Both the position numbers and the translations under genes were made by a program. From assembly GCA_003427395.1 (NCBI GenBank), contig BFEA01000119.1, positions 94,378-115,249 on the forward strand: DNA of 20,872 nt, written 5' to 3'. Under the pieces are notes generated by a model. The model made no database searches. It worked only from the letters and a program-made list of their open reading frames with translations, and had not been told where the DNA came from. The DNA is from Chara braunii. Lineage: Eukaryota > Streptophyta > Charophyceae > Charales > Characeae. Below are positions 9,924-18,663 of this stretch, one piece after another (the stretch's first letter is position 1; every line of letters begins with the position of its first letter).

Positions 9924-11018
9924 TCCCCGAAGGTAGTGTGCGAAAGTATAAACCTGTAGGCAAGAAGGCCAAGCTAGTCTCGATCCTAGTAGAAACGTCA
10001 AAGGAAGAGGCCATGGAGAAGGAGGAGGAAATCTTGCGGGTAATAAGGGAGAGGCGAGCAATGGAAGGGCATCGCATACCAGAGGAGGTAGCAGATACCA
10101 TGAAAATAGGAGTGGAAGGGTTTCTAACAGCGGAAGAAACTCAGTTGATAAGAAAAACATGTCAGGAATTTCATTTAGCTTTCGCCTTCAACGATCATCA
10201 GAAAGGACGATTGGACGCAAAGCTAGTTCCCCCTGTCAGGATCCACACCGTACAACACGAGTGTTGGAATGACAAAGAGTCCGCCAATGAGTTTGGGATA
10301 GCAGCGGAAGTCACTGACCTGCTTAGAGCTAAGATCGACTCTTTCGTGGCTGAACTCACCGCATCCCCTTACGCGAACAAGTGGTTCGTGTTCAGGAAGC
10401 CCAATAAGACGCTCAGGTGGATCCAGGACCTGCAGAAGCTCAATGCGGTAACAATTAGGGACGCAAGCTCGCTGCCACAGACCGACTTGTTGGCAGAATC
10501 TCATGCGAGGTGGAGTATTTACTCCCTGGTAGACTTGTACTTAGGATATGATTAGTTGCCGCTCGATGCGAGGGATAGACCGTACACCACAATGCACACC
10601 CCCGTAGGGCAGCGACAGATACAAGTGATCCCTATGGGTTTTACAAATGCGGTAGCAGAGGCGCAAAGAAGGATGCTCGCCGTCGCAGGGGATATGTTTC
10701 CAGAAAAGTGTGAGACGTATATAGATGATAATCTCGTAAAAGGCGCAAGGTACAAGGACGAGACGAAGGTCGAACCGGGCGTACGAAAGTTTGTCTGAGA
10801 CCACCTGCAGGATATTAGGGACCTACTCCAGTGATTCCTCGTTTACAATATTACTGCAAGCAGACCCAAGAGCATCCTGGCCGTTCCAGAAGTTACCATA
10901 CTGGGATTTCGTTGCAGAGCATATGGGAGGAGACCCGACCCAACAAAGACGGATAAGATCTCCCAGTGGCCGACACCCGTACGCACCACGACGGAAGTAC
11001 GAGCCTTCCTAGGGGTGT
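9915..11018 (+). pseudogene. RT: Reverse transcriptase, three in-frame stops
   Basis: Copies element RNA into DNA. Readable RT blocks: fingers SPYANKWFVFRKPNKTLRW and DLQKLNAVTIRD; motif A SLVDLYLGYD with its catalytic Asp; motif B region MGFTNAVAEAQRR (family FGLxNAP position); motif C YIDD at 10718-10729. Stops: TAG 10553-10555 immediately after GYD (Gln expected, CAG to TAG), TGA 10796-10798 (after RKFV) and TGA 10832-10834 (after LLQ). The thumb continues as VPEVTILGF and TTTEVRAFLGV, the usual RT-RNase H connection. At 11012-11019 (CTAGGGGTGTGTCGG) one extra base moves the reading to another frame. All catalytic Asp codons survive, so inactivation is by stops and the shift, not active-site loss. 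Confidence 0.87.
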
Positions 11019-11882
11019 GTCGGGTTCTGGAGGATCTTCATCAAAGGATTCACAAAGATAGCAGAGCCTATCCGCGCAATGATTAGGGAAGGCGGCACTA
11101 TGGATTGGACCGAGGATAGGGAAGCAGCAGCCCAGACCCTGAAAGACATCTTGTCATCTGATCAGGTCACTCTAGCAGCACCCTGTTTCAACGACGAGGT
11201 AGGATGACCTTTCATCTTAGAAACAGATGGGGGACCGCTGACAGTTGGAGGAGTATTGATCCAGAGAAGCGAGGAGGGCAGGGAAAGGCCAATCAGATTT
11301 GAAAGTAGGACCCTGAATTCGGTAGAACGGCGGTACTCACAGTTCAAGAAGGAGGTCTTAGCGATTCTGCATTGTCTTAAATCCTTTCAGGCATACCTGT
11401 TCGGAAGGCGATTTATCCTAAGGATTGATCCCACCAACGTTGCCGGAGCCCTAAAGAACTACAAGCCCATAGACCCGACCGTTGGCAGGTGGATAGGCTT
11501 CATATGGCAATTCGACTATAAGGTCGAGTGGATTGCGGGGCTTCGAAACAGGGCAGATGGATTGAGAAGGGTATGCATCACGCCCGAAGGAATAGAGGAT
11601 GCAGAACCAATCGACACTTTCTTAGAGTATGAAGGAGGGACCCTTGTGGTGGATAATGAGATGACAGATCCATCAATAACAACAGGTCAGTTGCTGATTC
11701 AGACCTTGGAAAAAGGCGCGCCTCCAGTAGTTGCAGAACTCAGGGAAGGACCAGTCACCACGGTCAGGCGCAAAGAGGAAAAGGACTCGTGGGGAGCAGA
11801 AGTAGGGGCCAGAGAGGAACTGATGGCAATGACCGTGGAAGGGGGATGGGATGCCGTGATGACATTTGCCGAAACCTGGGCG
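11019..11882 (+). pseudogene. RH: RT connection and RNase H, one in-frame TGA and a terminal TAG
   Basis: Frame resumes after the shift with GFWRIFIKGF, the RT connection motif, then the RNase H fold. Acidic residues seen: ILETDGG (Asp 11226-11228), QFKKEVLAIL (Glu), FILRIDPTN (Asp, where many relatives have TDH) and NRADGLRR (Asp, in the position of the usual ADxLSR). TGA at 11205-11207 comes just before PFILETD, most simply an Arg CGA to TGA change. A linker of acidic sequence follows to TAG 11883-11885. RNase H removes the RNA strand during reverse transcription. Integrase continues in the same frame. Confidence 0.85.
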
Positions 11883-11885
11883 TAG

Positions 11886-13274
11886 AAGGAGTGTCAGTAC
11901 CTAGTCAACCTCACTCGGGAGGAGCAGGGTGCGGATCAGAACGAACGAGAATTCTTCCTCATACAAATGTATGAGGGCGTTTTCAAAGAAATTGGTTTGC
12001 TGCTTGTAGGGAACAAACAACCCACGGAAGTCAGTCCCAGGGCAAGAGAGGAAGTAGAAAAGTACGTCCTAAGAAATGGCCACCTGTTCAAGAGAGAGGA
12101 AGGGATGATGCCTAGACGCGTCGTTTGTGGGAGGTCTAGGCAGCTGGACATAATTTAGGCAATGCATGATGGGCTAGTTGGGGGTCACCGGTCGTCAAAG
12201 GGGACACTTGCAAAGATTGTGCCCCTATATTTCTGGCCAGGAATGGCAGGCATGGTCGCAACGTACTGCCACACGTGTCTGATATGTCAAGAAAGGAGCT
12301 CCGTACGGGTTTACGAGCCCCTTAGACCCACCCGGGTACTGGGACCCGGACACCTTGTTCACCTCGATCTTGCCGTTATGCCCGTATCNANGGATNGGNT
12401 TAGATACATCTTGGATGCAAGGGATAATCTTAGTGGCTATGTAGAAGCCGTAGCCCTCAAGAGGAAGACAGGGAAAGCAGTGGCCGATTGGGTGGAAGAC
12501 TTCTACCTAAGGCACCCCTTCGTGCGCAGGTTTATAGCAGACAATGGGACAAAATTCGTTAACCAGGAGGTGTTAAACAGGCTTAAGACACTGTGTGTAC
12601 CGATCAAGATCACCGAACCCTACCATCCTGAGGCAAATGCACCGATAGAAAGAGGTCACCGTACGTTGAAGAACACAATCGCAAAGTTGGCAGCATATAA
12701 TTTGAGAAGTTGGCCACGGTTTCTCAAGCAGACAGTCTTCGCCGAGAACATGACTCCAAAAAGAACAACGGGATGTATTCCAGCAGAGCTCTGGTATGGA
12801 AGGGAGATCGATTTTCCGATAGAAACTTTGGTCCCCAGCTGAAACAGGCTAGATGACGACCCATACTTGAGCACGGAAGAGTTAATCACCGCACGCTATC
12901 AGCAGGTCGCCAGAAACGAGGAGGCACTCGAGGAAGTAGTCAATCGTGTGACGGATAGACGAATGACGGATAAAGCAAGATAGGACCAGGTTAAGAACAT
13001 TCGGAAGGAGCCACTCCAGGTAGGGGAAAACGTGCTAGTTAGGAACTCGGCTCTTGAAAGCACATGGTCTGGGCAGCTGGGAAAAAGATTCAAAGGACCC
13101 TACAGGATCGCTAAGCGGGTGGGACTGAACACATTTGAACTTGAGGATCTCGACGGTACTAGCATAAGAGGGTCATTTCCTGGACAGAGACTGGTCATAT
13201 TTTTTAGCAGGGATCCGATGGAACAGTGGCTACAAGAGGCTCAGGACAGGGAAACAGGGGAATTGACAGCCTGA
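11886..13274 (+). pseudogene. IN: Integrase with zinc-binding, DDE core and GPY/F tail
   Basis: Inserts the cDNA into the genome. After TAG 11883-11885 the frame runs through an N-terminal region and TAG 12156-12158 (Gln expected), then HHCC (HDGLVGGH, then CHTCLIC). The core has Asp in VHLDLAV (12366), Asp in FIADNG (12540) and Glu in APIERGH (12648), so the DDE triad is complete. Four N bases at 12389-12399 lie between the first two. TGA 12840-12842 (VPS-stop, Trp likely) and TAG 12981-12983 interrupt the tail. The C-terminal module keeps GKRFKGPYRI (GPY/F at 13095-13103), which is usual in Ty3/Gypsy integrases. I see no chromodomain after it. Confidence 0.87.
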
Positions 13275-13417
13275 AAGGCAGGAAGTTGGCTATAAGTACT
13301 GGACCGCCTCCCTGTGGAAGTGATCATGACTACAGGGATTGTTATTTTGTGTGTCTTACTTTTGTGGAACGTGGGGAGACTGCCTGGGCTGACTGTGATG
13401 GGGCTTGGGGGCACGGG

Positions 13418-13560
13418 ACAGTGTATTATAGTTTTTTGTGGGGTAACGTTGATAACTGTCTGCACAAGGTATTTATGTGTTGGGACAATGTACCATAGTT
13501 TTTGTGGGGTGATGCTGTGGACTGCCTACTTGGGGCACCTATGTGTTGGGACAATGTGCC
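13418..13560. repeat. 67/66-bp tandem repeat after pol
   Basis: Two units, 13418-13484 and 13485-13550, share ACARTGTA, ATAGTTTTTTGTGGGGT and TATGTGTTGGG, and a third begins at 13551 (ACAATGTGCC). A weaker earlier copy may lie at 13350-13417. The unit is close to 22 codons; the only open frame is low-complexity and not credited as a gene. Confidence 0.8.
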
Positions 13561-13790
13561 GAGGGTTCTAAGGGATACATGGGGGCAAGCAAGAGTTCTA
13601 GGGAAACCTCCAAAGTTGCGAATGGGAGTGGAAGGGAATGCATGTGTATGAGGGGTGTGATAACTGATATGCATGAACAGGACCAAGCAAGGAGCAAACA
13701 ACAAACGGCAAAATGGAGTTTGGAAATGAAAACGACAGCAACGCCATCAATAGGCCTACTGAGGGACAGTCGTCGAGACAGGTTGGATAA
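13561..13790. other. Spacer between tandem repeat and acidic ORF
   Basis: No gene supported. The end includes GAGACAG|GTTGG at about 13775, one possible acceptor for the ATG-less acidic ORF that follows. Confidence 0.4.
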
Positions 13791-14234
13791 TCAAGCTCCA
13801 CGAAAAGGAAATTGTATGTGGGGTTTGATCACAACCTGGTTGTGAATAGGGGGGGAAGAAAGCAAGGGACTAGGGGGCCATCGCCACTAAAGGAAGGGGA
13901 GCCGATAGTCCTCCCATCAGAAAGCGACACTAGCAGTGAGGAAGAAAGGAACCCGGGGAAAACACCAAGGTTGGACGAGGACGTGCCCGTGGAATTTATC
14001 GACCTCACCAGCGACGAGGAGGAAGACGAGGTAACAATGGCCACAATAGAAGAACGGGGAAGAGGGGAGCAGCCGGGTGAGAAAAATGACAAATGGATAG
14101 AAGAGTTCGGATATGAGTTCAACGACTGGTTCGATCAATGGGGCACTATCTTGCGATACCAGTGGATTATGAAGGCAAGGGAAAAGCTAGGAAGGGGAGA
14201 GGATTTAGCCCGAACAACCTTCTTCACAGATTAG
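13791..14234 (+). CDS. Acidic ORF with SUMO-interaction-like motifs
   Basis: The frame opens after TAA at 13788-13790 and runs to TAG at 14232-14234, about 147 codons. No ATG occurs before 14037, so it is either an exon, uses a non-AUG start (TTG at 13812) or has lost its start. N-terminal STKRK is basic. Counting from 13812, residues 30-45 (EPIVLPSESDTSSEEE) and 60-73 (VEFIDLTSDEEEDE) both have the hydrophobic core followed by acidic/Ser stretch of SUMO-interacting motifs; the second is a textbook IDLTSDEE. The C-terminus is Trp-rich and helical in character (WIEEFGYEFNDWFDQWG). It lies downstream of pol on the same strand and in its frame, a position where retroelements sometimes keep an extra ORF. 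Function not known. Confidence 0.6.
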   Translation, partial: SSSTKRKLYVGFDHNLVVNRGGRKQGTRGPSPLKEGEPIVLPSESDTSSEEERNPGKTPRLDEDVPVEFIDLTSDEEEDEVTMATIEERGRGEQPGEKNDKWIEEFGYEFNDWFDQWGTILRYQWIMKAREKLGRGEDLARTTFFTD

Positions 14235-15294
14235 ACACTCCTCCAGCTCCCATGAATAAAGAGGCAAATGGAGCAGGAAGGGGAGAATTGCGCAAGAAGG
14301 GAGGCTTAACGCAGACCACCTGGACATTAGGGGAAAGGCAGGCGCAATGGGGGGGGGGGTTAACTTGAAATTGGGAAGGGTTGGTACCTGGGCAGGGACA
14401 ACTGCCATTTTGAATTTCGCATTTGAACTATGCTAAATGGACTGGAATGAGACAACTTTTGACTAAGGACCGGACAATGGGTGCTGCTTCGCATAAGTCG
14501 TTGCTTTTGCGGGAAAATACATAAGGATCAGAGCACTTAGATATAGAACTGTGACGGGTTGCGTTGGCTAAGAGTGAGCAAAGGGAAAACAAGGGGGCCC
14601 TAGATGAGACGAGTCTGTAATGTTGTCATCGCATTCGAACTTCCTCTCCTCCTTTTTGGGAAGGACTGCAATGAAACTACTTTTTGGCTTGAGAAAATTA
14701 GCGGGGGTTGAGAGTCTTGTGTTCCTTTGTATGAGTATTCGCTTCTTTGGGGGGGGGAAATGTGAACTTTTTTTGGAAGTAAGAAACGGACTTTGGGGAT
14801 GATTGACCTGGCCGCGGGGAAATAGGCAGGGGCATGTGAACTCTTGAACATTGGGAGATGCAGTCATAACGAGAGTTTTTCCTTCGAAATTGTGTATCCA
14901 TGAGTGAATGAGTCGCTCCACGAGTCCTTGTGAGAGGTTAGGGGACCTATGGGTAGAGAGGCACCCTCTCCCCTAGGAGCCTAATCCAACCTACCCCAGG
15001 CAATCCCAGAGCATTGAGAAGCATATGAAAAGTCAGAAAAGTGGCAGGGAAACATTCAAATGATGCAACACCCCTTGCAATGGTTGAACGGCCGGGCGGG
15101 TTAGTGCTGCTTGGGGCTGCGAGTCTCAACTTGAGTACTAGACGATAAGCCGGATGTATGGATGGATGTAAGAATGATAAAAGACATGAGGAAAAGGAAG
15201 AAGCATGCGTAAAAACCCAAGACGATGGCCGCCCTCTAACCCCCGAGACGAGATAGGATCCGTGTCCTCGAGGCCCACCCCCTCGGGCGCTAAC
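14235..15294. other. Gene-free stretch with G runs
   Basis: No coding region supported. Two polyguanine/purine runs, G10 at about 14349-14358 and G9AAA before TGTGAAC at about 14750-14766, could each mimic a polypurine tract before a 3' LTR, but no matching 5' repeat was found. The sequence is otherwise unremarkable. Confidence 0.5.
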
Positions 15295-15485
15295 ATTGCA
15301 ATGGACAAGGATGACCCTAACCAGGCTGTTCAATTGAAATGGACAAGGATGACCCTAATCACGCTGCCCAATCGAAATGGATAAGGATGGTCCTAACCAG
15401 GCTGTCCGATTGCAATGGATAAGAATGGTCTAACTGGGCTGTTCGACTTGGAAGTGGAAAGAACGACCCTAACCAGGTTGTTCGG
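15295..15485. repeat. 38-bp minisatellite, five units
   Basis: Units at 15295-15332, 15333-15370, 15371-15408, 15409-15445 and 15446-15485 follow the pattern ATTGAAATGGAYAAGGATG, then RYCCTAACCAGGCTGTTCR. The first two units are the most alike and the last two the most diverged. No gene overlaps convincingly. Confidence 0.92.
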
Positions 15486-15618
15486 AATGACCCCTGACAA
15501 GGGTCATTCTTTGGAATTGGTACTGGGGTCCCCTTGCATGGTTGCTTGTGACGCATGAAATTGAAAGAGTTGAGCTTTGGAAAAAAGATTGGAAGAACTC
15601 GACCTTGGAAGGGATATT

Positions 15619-15726
15619 GGATTGAGCGTTGGAATTGGATTGAGCCTTGGAATTGGGTTGAGCATGGGAACGAGATTGAGTATGGGAATGCGACGGAGCA
15701 TTGGAATTTGATTGAGAATTGGAAAT
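15619..15726. repeat. 18-bp minisatellite, six units
   Basis: Six consecutive 18-bp units of the form GGATTGAGCNTTGGAATT (15619, 15637, 15655, 15673, 15691, 15709). Because 18 is a multiple of three, a + frame gives a degenerate hexapeptide (WIERWN/WIEPWN/WVEHGN/EIEYGN). I regard this as a consequence of the period and do not call a gene. Confidence 0.92.
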
Positions 15727-16632
15727 CACATTGCATAAACAGAAGACCCTAGACAAATTGAAATGGACTTGGAGAGAGCATTGAAATGAAATTTATCTTG
15801 TCTTCTAGTCTTTGGCCTCAACAAGAGGGGGATACCGGTGCATGCACCGCGACCCCAAGACCTCTATCCCTTTGAGGGAAAAAATCTCAGCGCGACCTGT
15901 TCCTCTTCGAAGAGGATGAGGGTTAAAGGACTAAGGCACCTACCACTTGGATCGGTGCGGGACGTCCGAAACCACCTCCGACAATAAGCTCTAGTCGGGG
16001 AGTTCCAACTGCGCCTCCTGCTGAATGCCTAAACGTCAAAGGGCGAGAGAGCCAAATGGGCAGGAAAACCATTCTCATCTAGTCTATTTTGCTACTCTCC
16101 AACCACACGCCATGTCATAGAGGGGTGGCATGGCCGTTTGGGTCGGACCACGGCTGCCCGCGCTAAGTTGAGCGGCACTGTCCAAGGGGAGAGGCTTGGC
16201 GGAGTACCGGGTGGAGTCCGCGGCCACCACAGGGCACTGACACTGCCCTGCCGGAGCATTACAACCGCTTCGGGACTAATTGCGAGGTCTTCGTAACAGC
16301 ACTCACGGACTAATTGGGAGCCCCAACTCTCTTGAAAGGAAGAGGCCGGAATCCACAAAATCACCACTCGGGAGGAACGATTCGCGAGGAACGCTCTTAC
16401 GGCTAGACGAGACCCTGGGAGGCTTGGATTAAACCTGCCTGCCAGACGTGGGGAGGAACCGCAGTATTGGTGCTCGCCACGCAAGAGAAGAAAGGTCGGA
16501 CCGAGTAGGAGGATGAGGCGTCGTCCGCTGGGGAGGAACCGATCACTCTTCCTTTTGTGAAGCGGATGGGCTTGTGTCCTTGACTTGTGGTTGGTGGGCC
16601 AAAGGTCTCGTACCTCCGAGTGAGGACCAGTC
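15727..16632. other. Gene-free stretch with 16-bp palindrome
   Basis: No gene supported on the + strand. A minus-strand frame of 314 codons spans 16092-17036 but overlaps minisatellite DNA and has no domain (see rejected items). A perfect 16-bp palindrome TCCTCTTCGAAGAGGA lies at 15901-15916. Confidence 0.5.
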
Positions 16633-16676
16633 GCGCGATGGGGACATCTCATTTTGAGTGGGGGGAAGGTGTGCCA
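16633..16676 (+). promoter_or_regulatory. Polypurine-tract/LTR-start-like junction 1
   Basis: GCGCGATGGGGACATC then TCATTTTGAGTGGGGGGAA followed by TGTGCCA. Plant Ty3/Gypsy elements commonly end their internal region with a GAGTGGGGGRA-type polypurine tract directly before the TG of the 3' LTR. A related copy occurs at 17855-17900. No LTR extent could be fixed. Confidence 0.5.
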
Positions 16677-16708
16677 TCTACCAACGAATACGCATGAAAA
16701 TAAGACTA

Positions 16709-17017
16709 GTAATTGATTTTGCATAGGCTTGGGGAAAAAATGGTCTGTCAAGGTAGTCGGAACAGAAAAAGATTGTAATTGGCTTTGTATGGATCTGGGA
16801 AAAGGGGGCTTGGCAAGACGCCGGAGCAGAAAGGACTTGAGCAAGTGACATGGTATAAACTTGAGAAAAATGGCTCGGCAAGATAGCCAGGAAGGAAAGG
16901 GCTGGTGTGATTGATTCTGCATAGATCTAGGAAAGGAACTGGCAGACTGAGAGTTGGCTGTGTAATTGACTCCTATAAGCTTGGAAAGACGAGAAGTGGC
17001 AAAGGAGCGAACTAAGC
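16709..17017. repeat. 66-bp diverged tandem repeat
   Basis: Units start at 16709, 16775, 16841, 16907 and 16962 (spacing 66, 66, 66, 55, then a partial). Each has GTAATTGA-like start, an ATAGGCTTGGGAAAA-like middle and GGCAAGRYAGYCGGARCAGAAAGG-like end. The array begins about 33 bp after PPT-like junction 1, so it could be the repeat block of an LTR or untranslated region. Confidence 0.85.
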
Positions 17018-17117
17018 ATTGTACGTGAAGAGTCAATTAAGTAAAGGGCAAAAAGGGCAGAGGATAATATGCATGCGGAATTGGCAGGTCCTGAGAAAGG
17101 TCGGGTGGAATGGCCCA

Positions 17118-17324
17118 GGAAGAATGCATGTAGATTTGGCTACGTCTGAACTTCGGGGAGAGGAAAAATTGTGCAGAAAATGTGCGGATGTCCTAAGAGA
17201 AATGAATGAGACGAAACCAAAATGATTTCTGCTCGAGAATGTTTTCTCAATGAAATGGGAAGATAGATTTGAGATTACGATTGCAGCCTTCAAGACATTG
17301 TCGAGAGCGAGAAATAACGTACAA
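17118..17324 (+). pseudogene. C5-cytosine DNA methyltransferase fragment, motif IV-VI-like
   Basis: Read in one frame across a TGA at 17223-17225. It gives DLATSELRGEEKLC, CADVLREMNETKPK, stop, FLLENVFSMKWEDRF. FLLENV is the motif VI (ENV) signature of C5 methyltransferases, and the VLRE..KPK lead-in matches the segment that normally precedes it in Dnmt3/phage-type enzymes. The TGA sits where Trp would suit (KPK-W-FLLENV). Motif IV, whose Cys attacks the cytosine ring (PC), should lie just before DLATS, but the residues there are RMHV, so the catalytic Cys is not visible. The frame ends at TGA 17325. Clearly broken. Identification is by motif recognition, without a search. Confidence 0.6.
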
Positions 17325-17489
17325 TGAAAAAATAGTTGCAGGGCAGGATGGTGGTTAGACCCCTTCAAGGGGCGATCCTAGTCAACTTGATGAGGGAAAG
17401 AGACACCGAGATGCCAAAAACCCTTGACGCGTTGCTAGCTCGCACCTGAAGGAAGCCATGGCGGATGATCCTTGTGACATTCGCCGAGG

Positions 17490-17693
17490 GTGATGGGCTG
17501 GTCATCCCCTCTTTTGTGGGACGATGCAGGAAGTTGTTGGGAAGCTCTCGAATATTTCGGAGTTCCGGTGAGAAAGACATACATCTGTGAGACGGACGTT
17601 GATGCACAGAGAGTGTTACGCGCTCGTTACAAAGACATTATTGAGCTTGGGGATATCACGCAATCCAAAGGAAATCCGAAACAAAAAACTTGA
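17490..17693 (+). pseudogene. C5-cytosine DNA methyltransferase fragment, motif I-III-like
   Basis: Same strand and frame as the FLLENV piece, 165 nt after that piece's stop. Reads WDDAGSCWEALEYFG (motif I position; typical FDGxG is altered to WDDAG), KTYICETDVDAQRVL (motif II, acidic residue binding the methyl donor), then DIIELGDIT (motif III-like). It stops matching about 55 residues in and runs into an unrelated tail (SKGNPKQKT) and TGA. Upstream in-frame stops exclude a longer start. Conventional enzymes run I to X; here the I-III piece follows the IV-VI piece, which could mean two separate copies, a rearrangement, or a permuted DRM-like layout. Not functional as it stands. Confidence 0.62.
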
Positions 17694-17854
17694 CCCCTTC
17701 ATACCCTCCCCCACCCCAAGGGCGGAAACTTAAAGAAGGACCTAAGAAAAGAGTGGGAAAGACAAAAAGAACCCTGGCAAACTAACTACCCACTCCACCC
17801 CACTTCTTCTCCCTGTCTGTCTGTCACTCCAAAATCCCTACTGACCATGGATTG

Positions 17855-17900
17855 GTGCGCGATGAGGACATCGCGAATGAGTGGGGGGAATATGTCGGGA
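17855..17900 (+). promoter_or_regulatory. Polypurine-tract/LTR-start-like junction 2
   Basis: GTGCGCGATGAGGACATC then GCGAATGAGTGGGGGGAA then TATGTCGGGAC. It matches junction 1 closely over GCGCGATG-RGGACATC and GAGTGGGGGGAA. It lies about 160 nt past the methyltransferase fragment, the expected place for the end of an element's internal region. Confidence 0.5.
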
Positions 17901-17914
17901 CTGGTGAGTCCCGA
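17895..17914. repeat. Hairpin at the start of the putative LTR
   Basis: Perfect 8-bp inverted repeat TCGGGACT / AGTCCCGA with GGTG loop, two bases after the putative LTR TG. Confidence 0.8.
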
Positions 17915-18332
17915 ACGATTTTCCGTCACTCGAGAGACTGTATATGACCAGTTTGTGCACGACAGAGAAAACCAAAGGTAAGAATGCTAAAAAGATCGGA
18001 AGCGTGGGCACAAACGGTAGGAAGCTAGAGGCCGCCCAGAATCGTCAGGACCGCCAAACTAGAAAAGAACTGTCTAAGCAGGGACCGACAAGGGACTGAC
18101 AGATAATAGCAGGAGCGACTCTTTTCCCAAGGACGGAGAAGGGCCGCTGGGAAGTCGGTAGTAGCACAGGGGGTGCGCAGCAAAGGAAGAACGGAAGCAG
18201 GAAGGGACAGGGCGCAAGGCGCTGACGTGACATGACGACAGGAGGACCAAGGAGACCTCAGGATAAGTGGGAACCGGCACCCGGAGCGGAACAGCGTGCA
18301 GGGCACAAGGGGAATGGGGAGCGGAGATCGCC

Positions 18333-18663
18333 GTAAGGAGGAAGGACGTCGGGAGCACCAAGGGAAGACATGGCGCAGGCAGGATGAGGTGTCAGGACCA
18401 CACGGGACTAAGAAGAAGTGTGGTGCCGGCGGGACTAGGTGTCGGGGACTACATGAGACCAAGGGACGGCGTGGTATCGACAGGATAAAGTATCAGGAAC
18501 CGTGTAAGGCCAAGGGATAGACGAAGCGCGGGCGGACCAAAGCGTCAGGAACCACGTGGGCCTAGCCAGGATGGCGGCGCCAGCGGAACCACTAGTAGGG
18601 CGGGTATAGATTGGATAAAGCGTCAGGTGCCGCCGACAGGGATTATCGACAGAACGGGCGACG
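18333..18663. repeat. About 50-bp tandem repeat
   Basis: Units start at 18382, 18432, 18483, 18534 and 18613 (50, 51, 51 and 79 bp), sharing GGAYHAARGYGTCAGGAAC-like cores followed by AAGGGA and GGCG-like words. Weaker copies may extend upstream to about 18242. No gene is supported here. Confidence 0.8.

Larger units (their letters stand above)
2884..14233 (+). mobile_element. Decayed Ty3/Gypsy-type retroelement, possibly with an upstream ORF array
   Basis: Order Gag (zinc knuckle), aspartic protease, RT (YIDD), RNase H, integrase (DDE) and GPY/F is diagnostic of the Ty3/Gypsy lineage, because integrase follows RNase H. All parts are on the + strand. The core is about 6760-13274. Including ORFs A-D and the acidic ORF at 13791-14233 in the element is inference from strand, spacing and shared acceptor-like motifs. 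No LTR pair, primer-binding site or target duplication could be matched by eye, so the limits given are those of the coding features. Many stops and at least three frame changes make it non-autonomous. Four N bases (12389-12399) fall in integrase. Confidence 0.85.

Noticed and set aside
3984-12842. Reassigned genetic code with TGA read as Trp
   Set aside because: TAG and TAA also interrupt the same frames, and there are real frame changes. The pattern is better explained by decay of a nuclear retroelement.
13314-13571. Cys/Val-rich 85-codon ORF
   Set aside because: It is the translation of the 67/66-bp tandem repeat and overlaps other open frames; no evidence of a real protein.
15295-15726. 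CRISPR-like array
   Set aside because: Units are contiguous and diverged without unique spacers, so they are minisatellites.
16092-17036. 314-codon minus-strand ORF
   Set aside because: It covers the 66-bp tandem array and PPT-like junction, has no domain, and its open frame follows from the repeat period (22 codons) and base composition.
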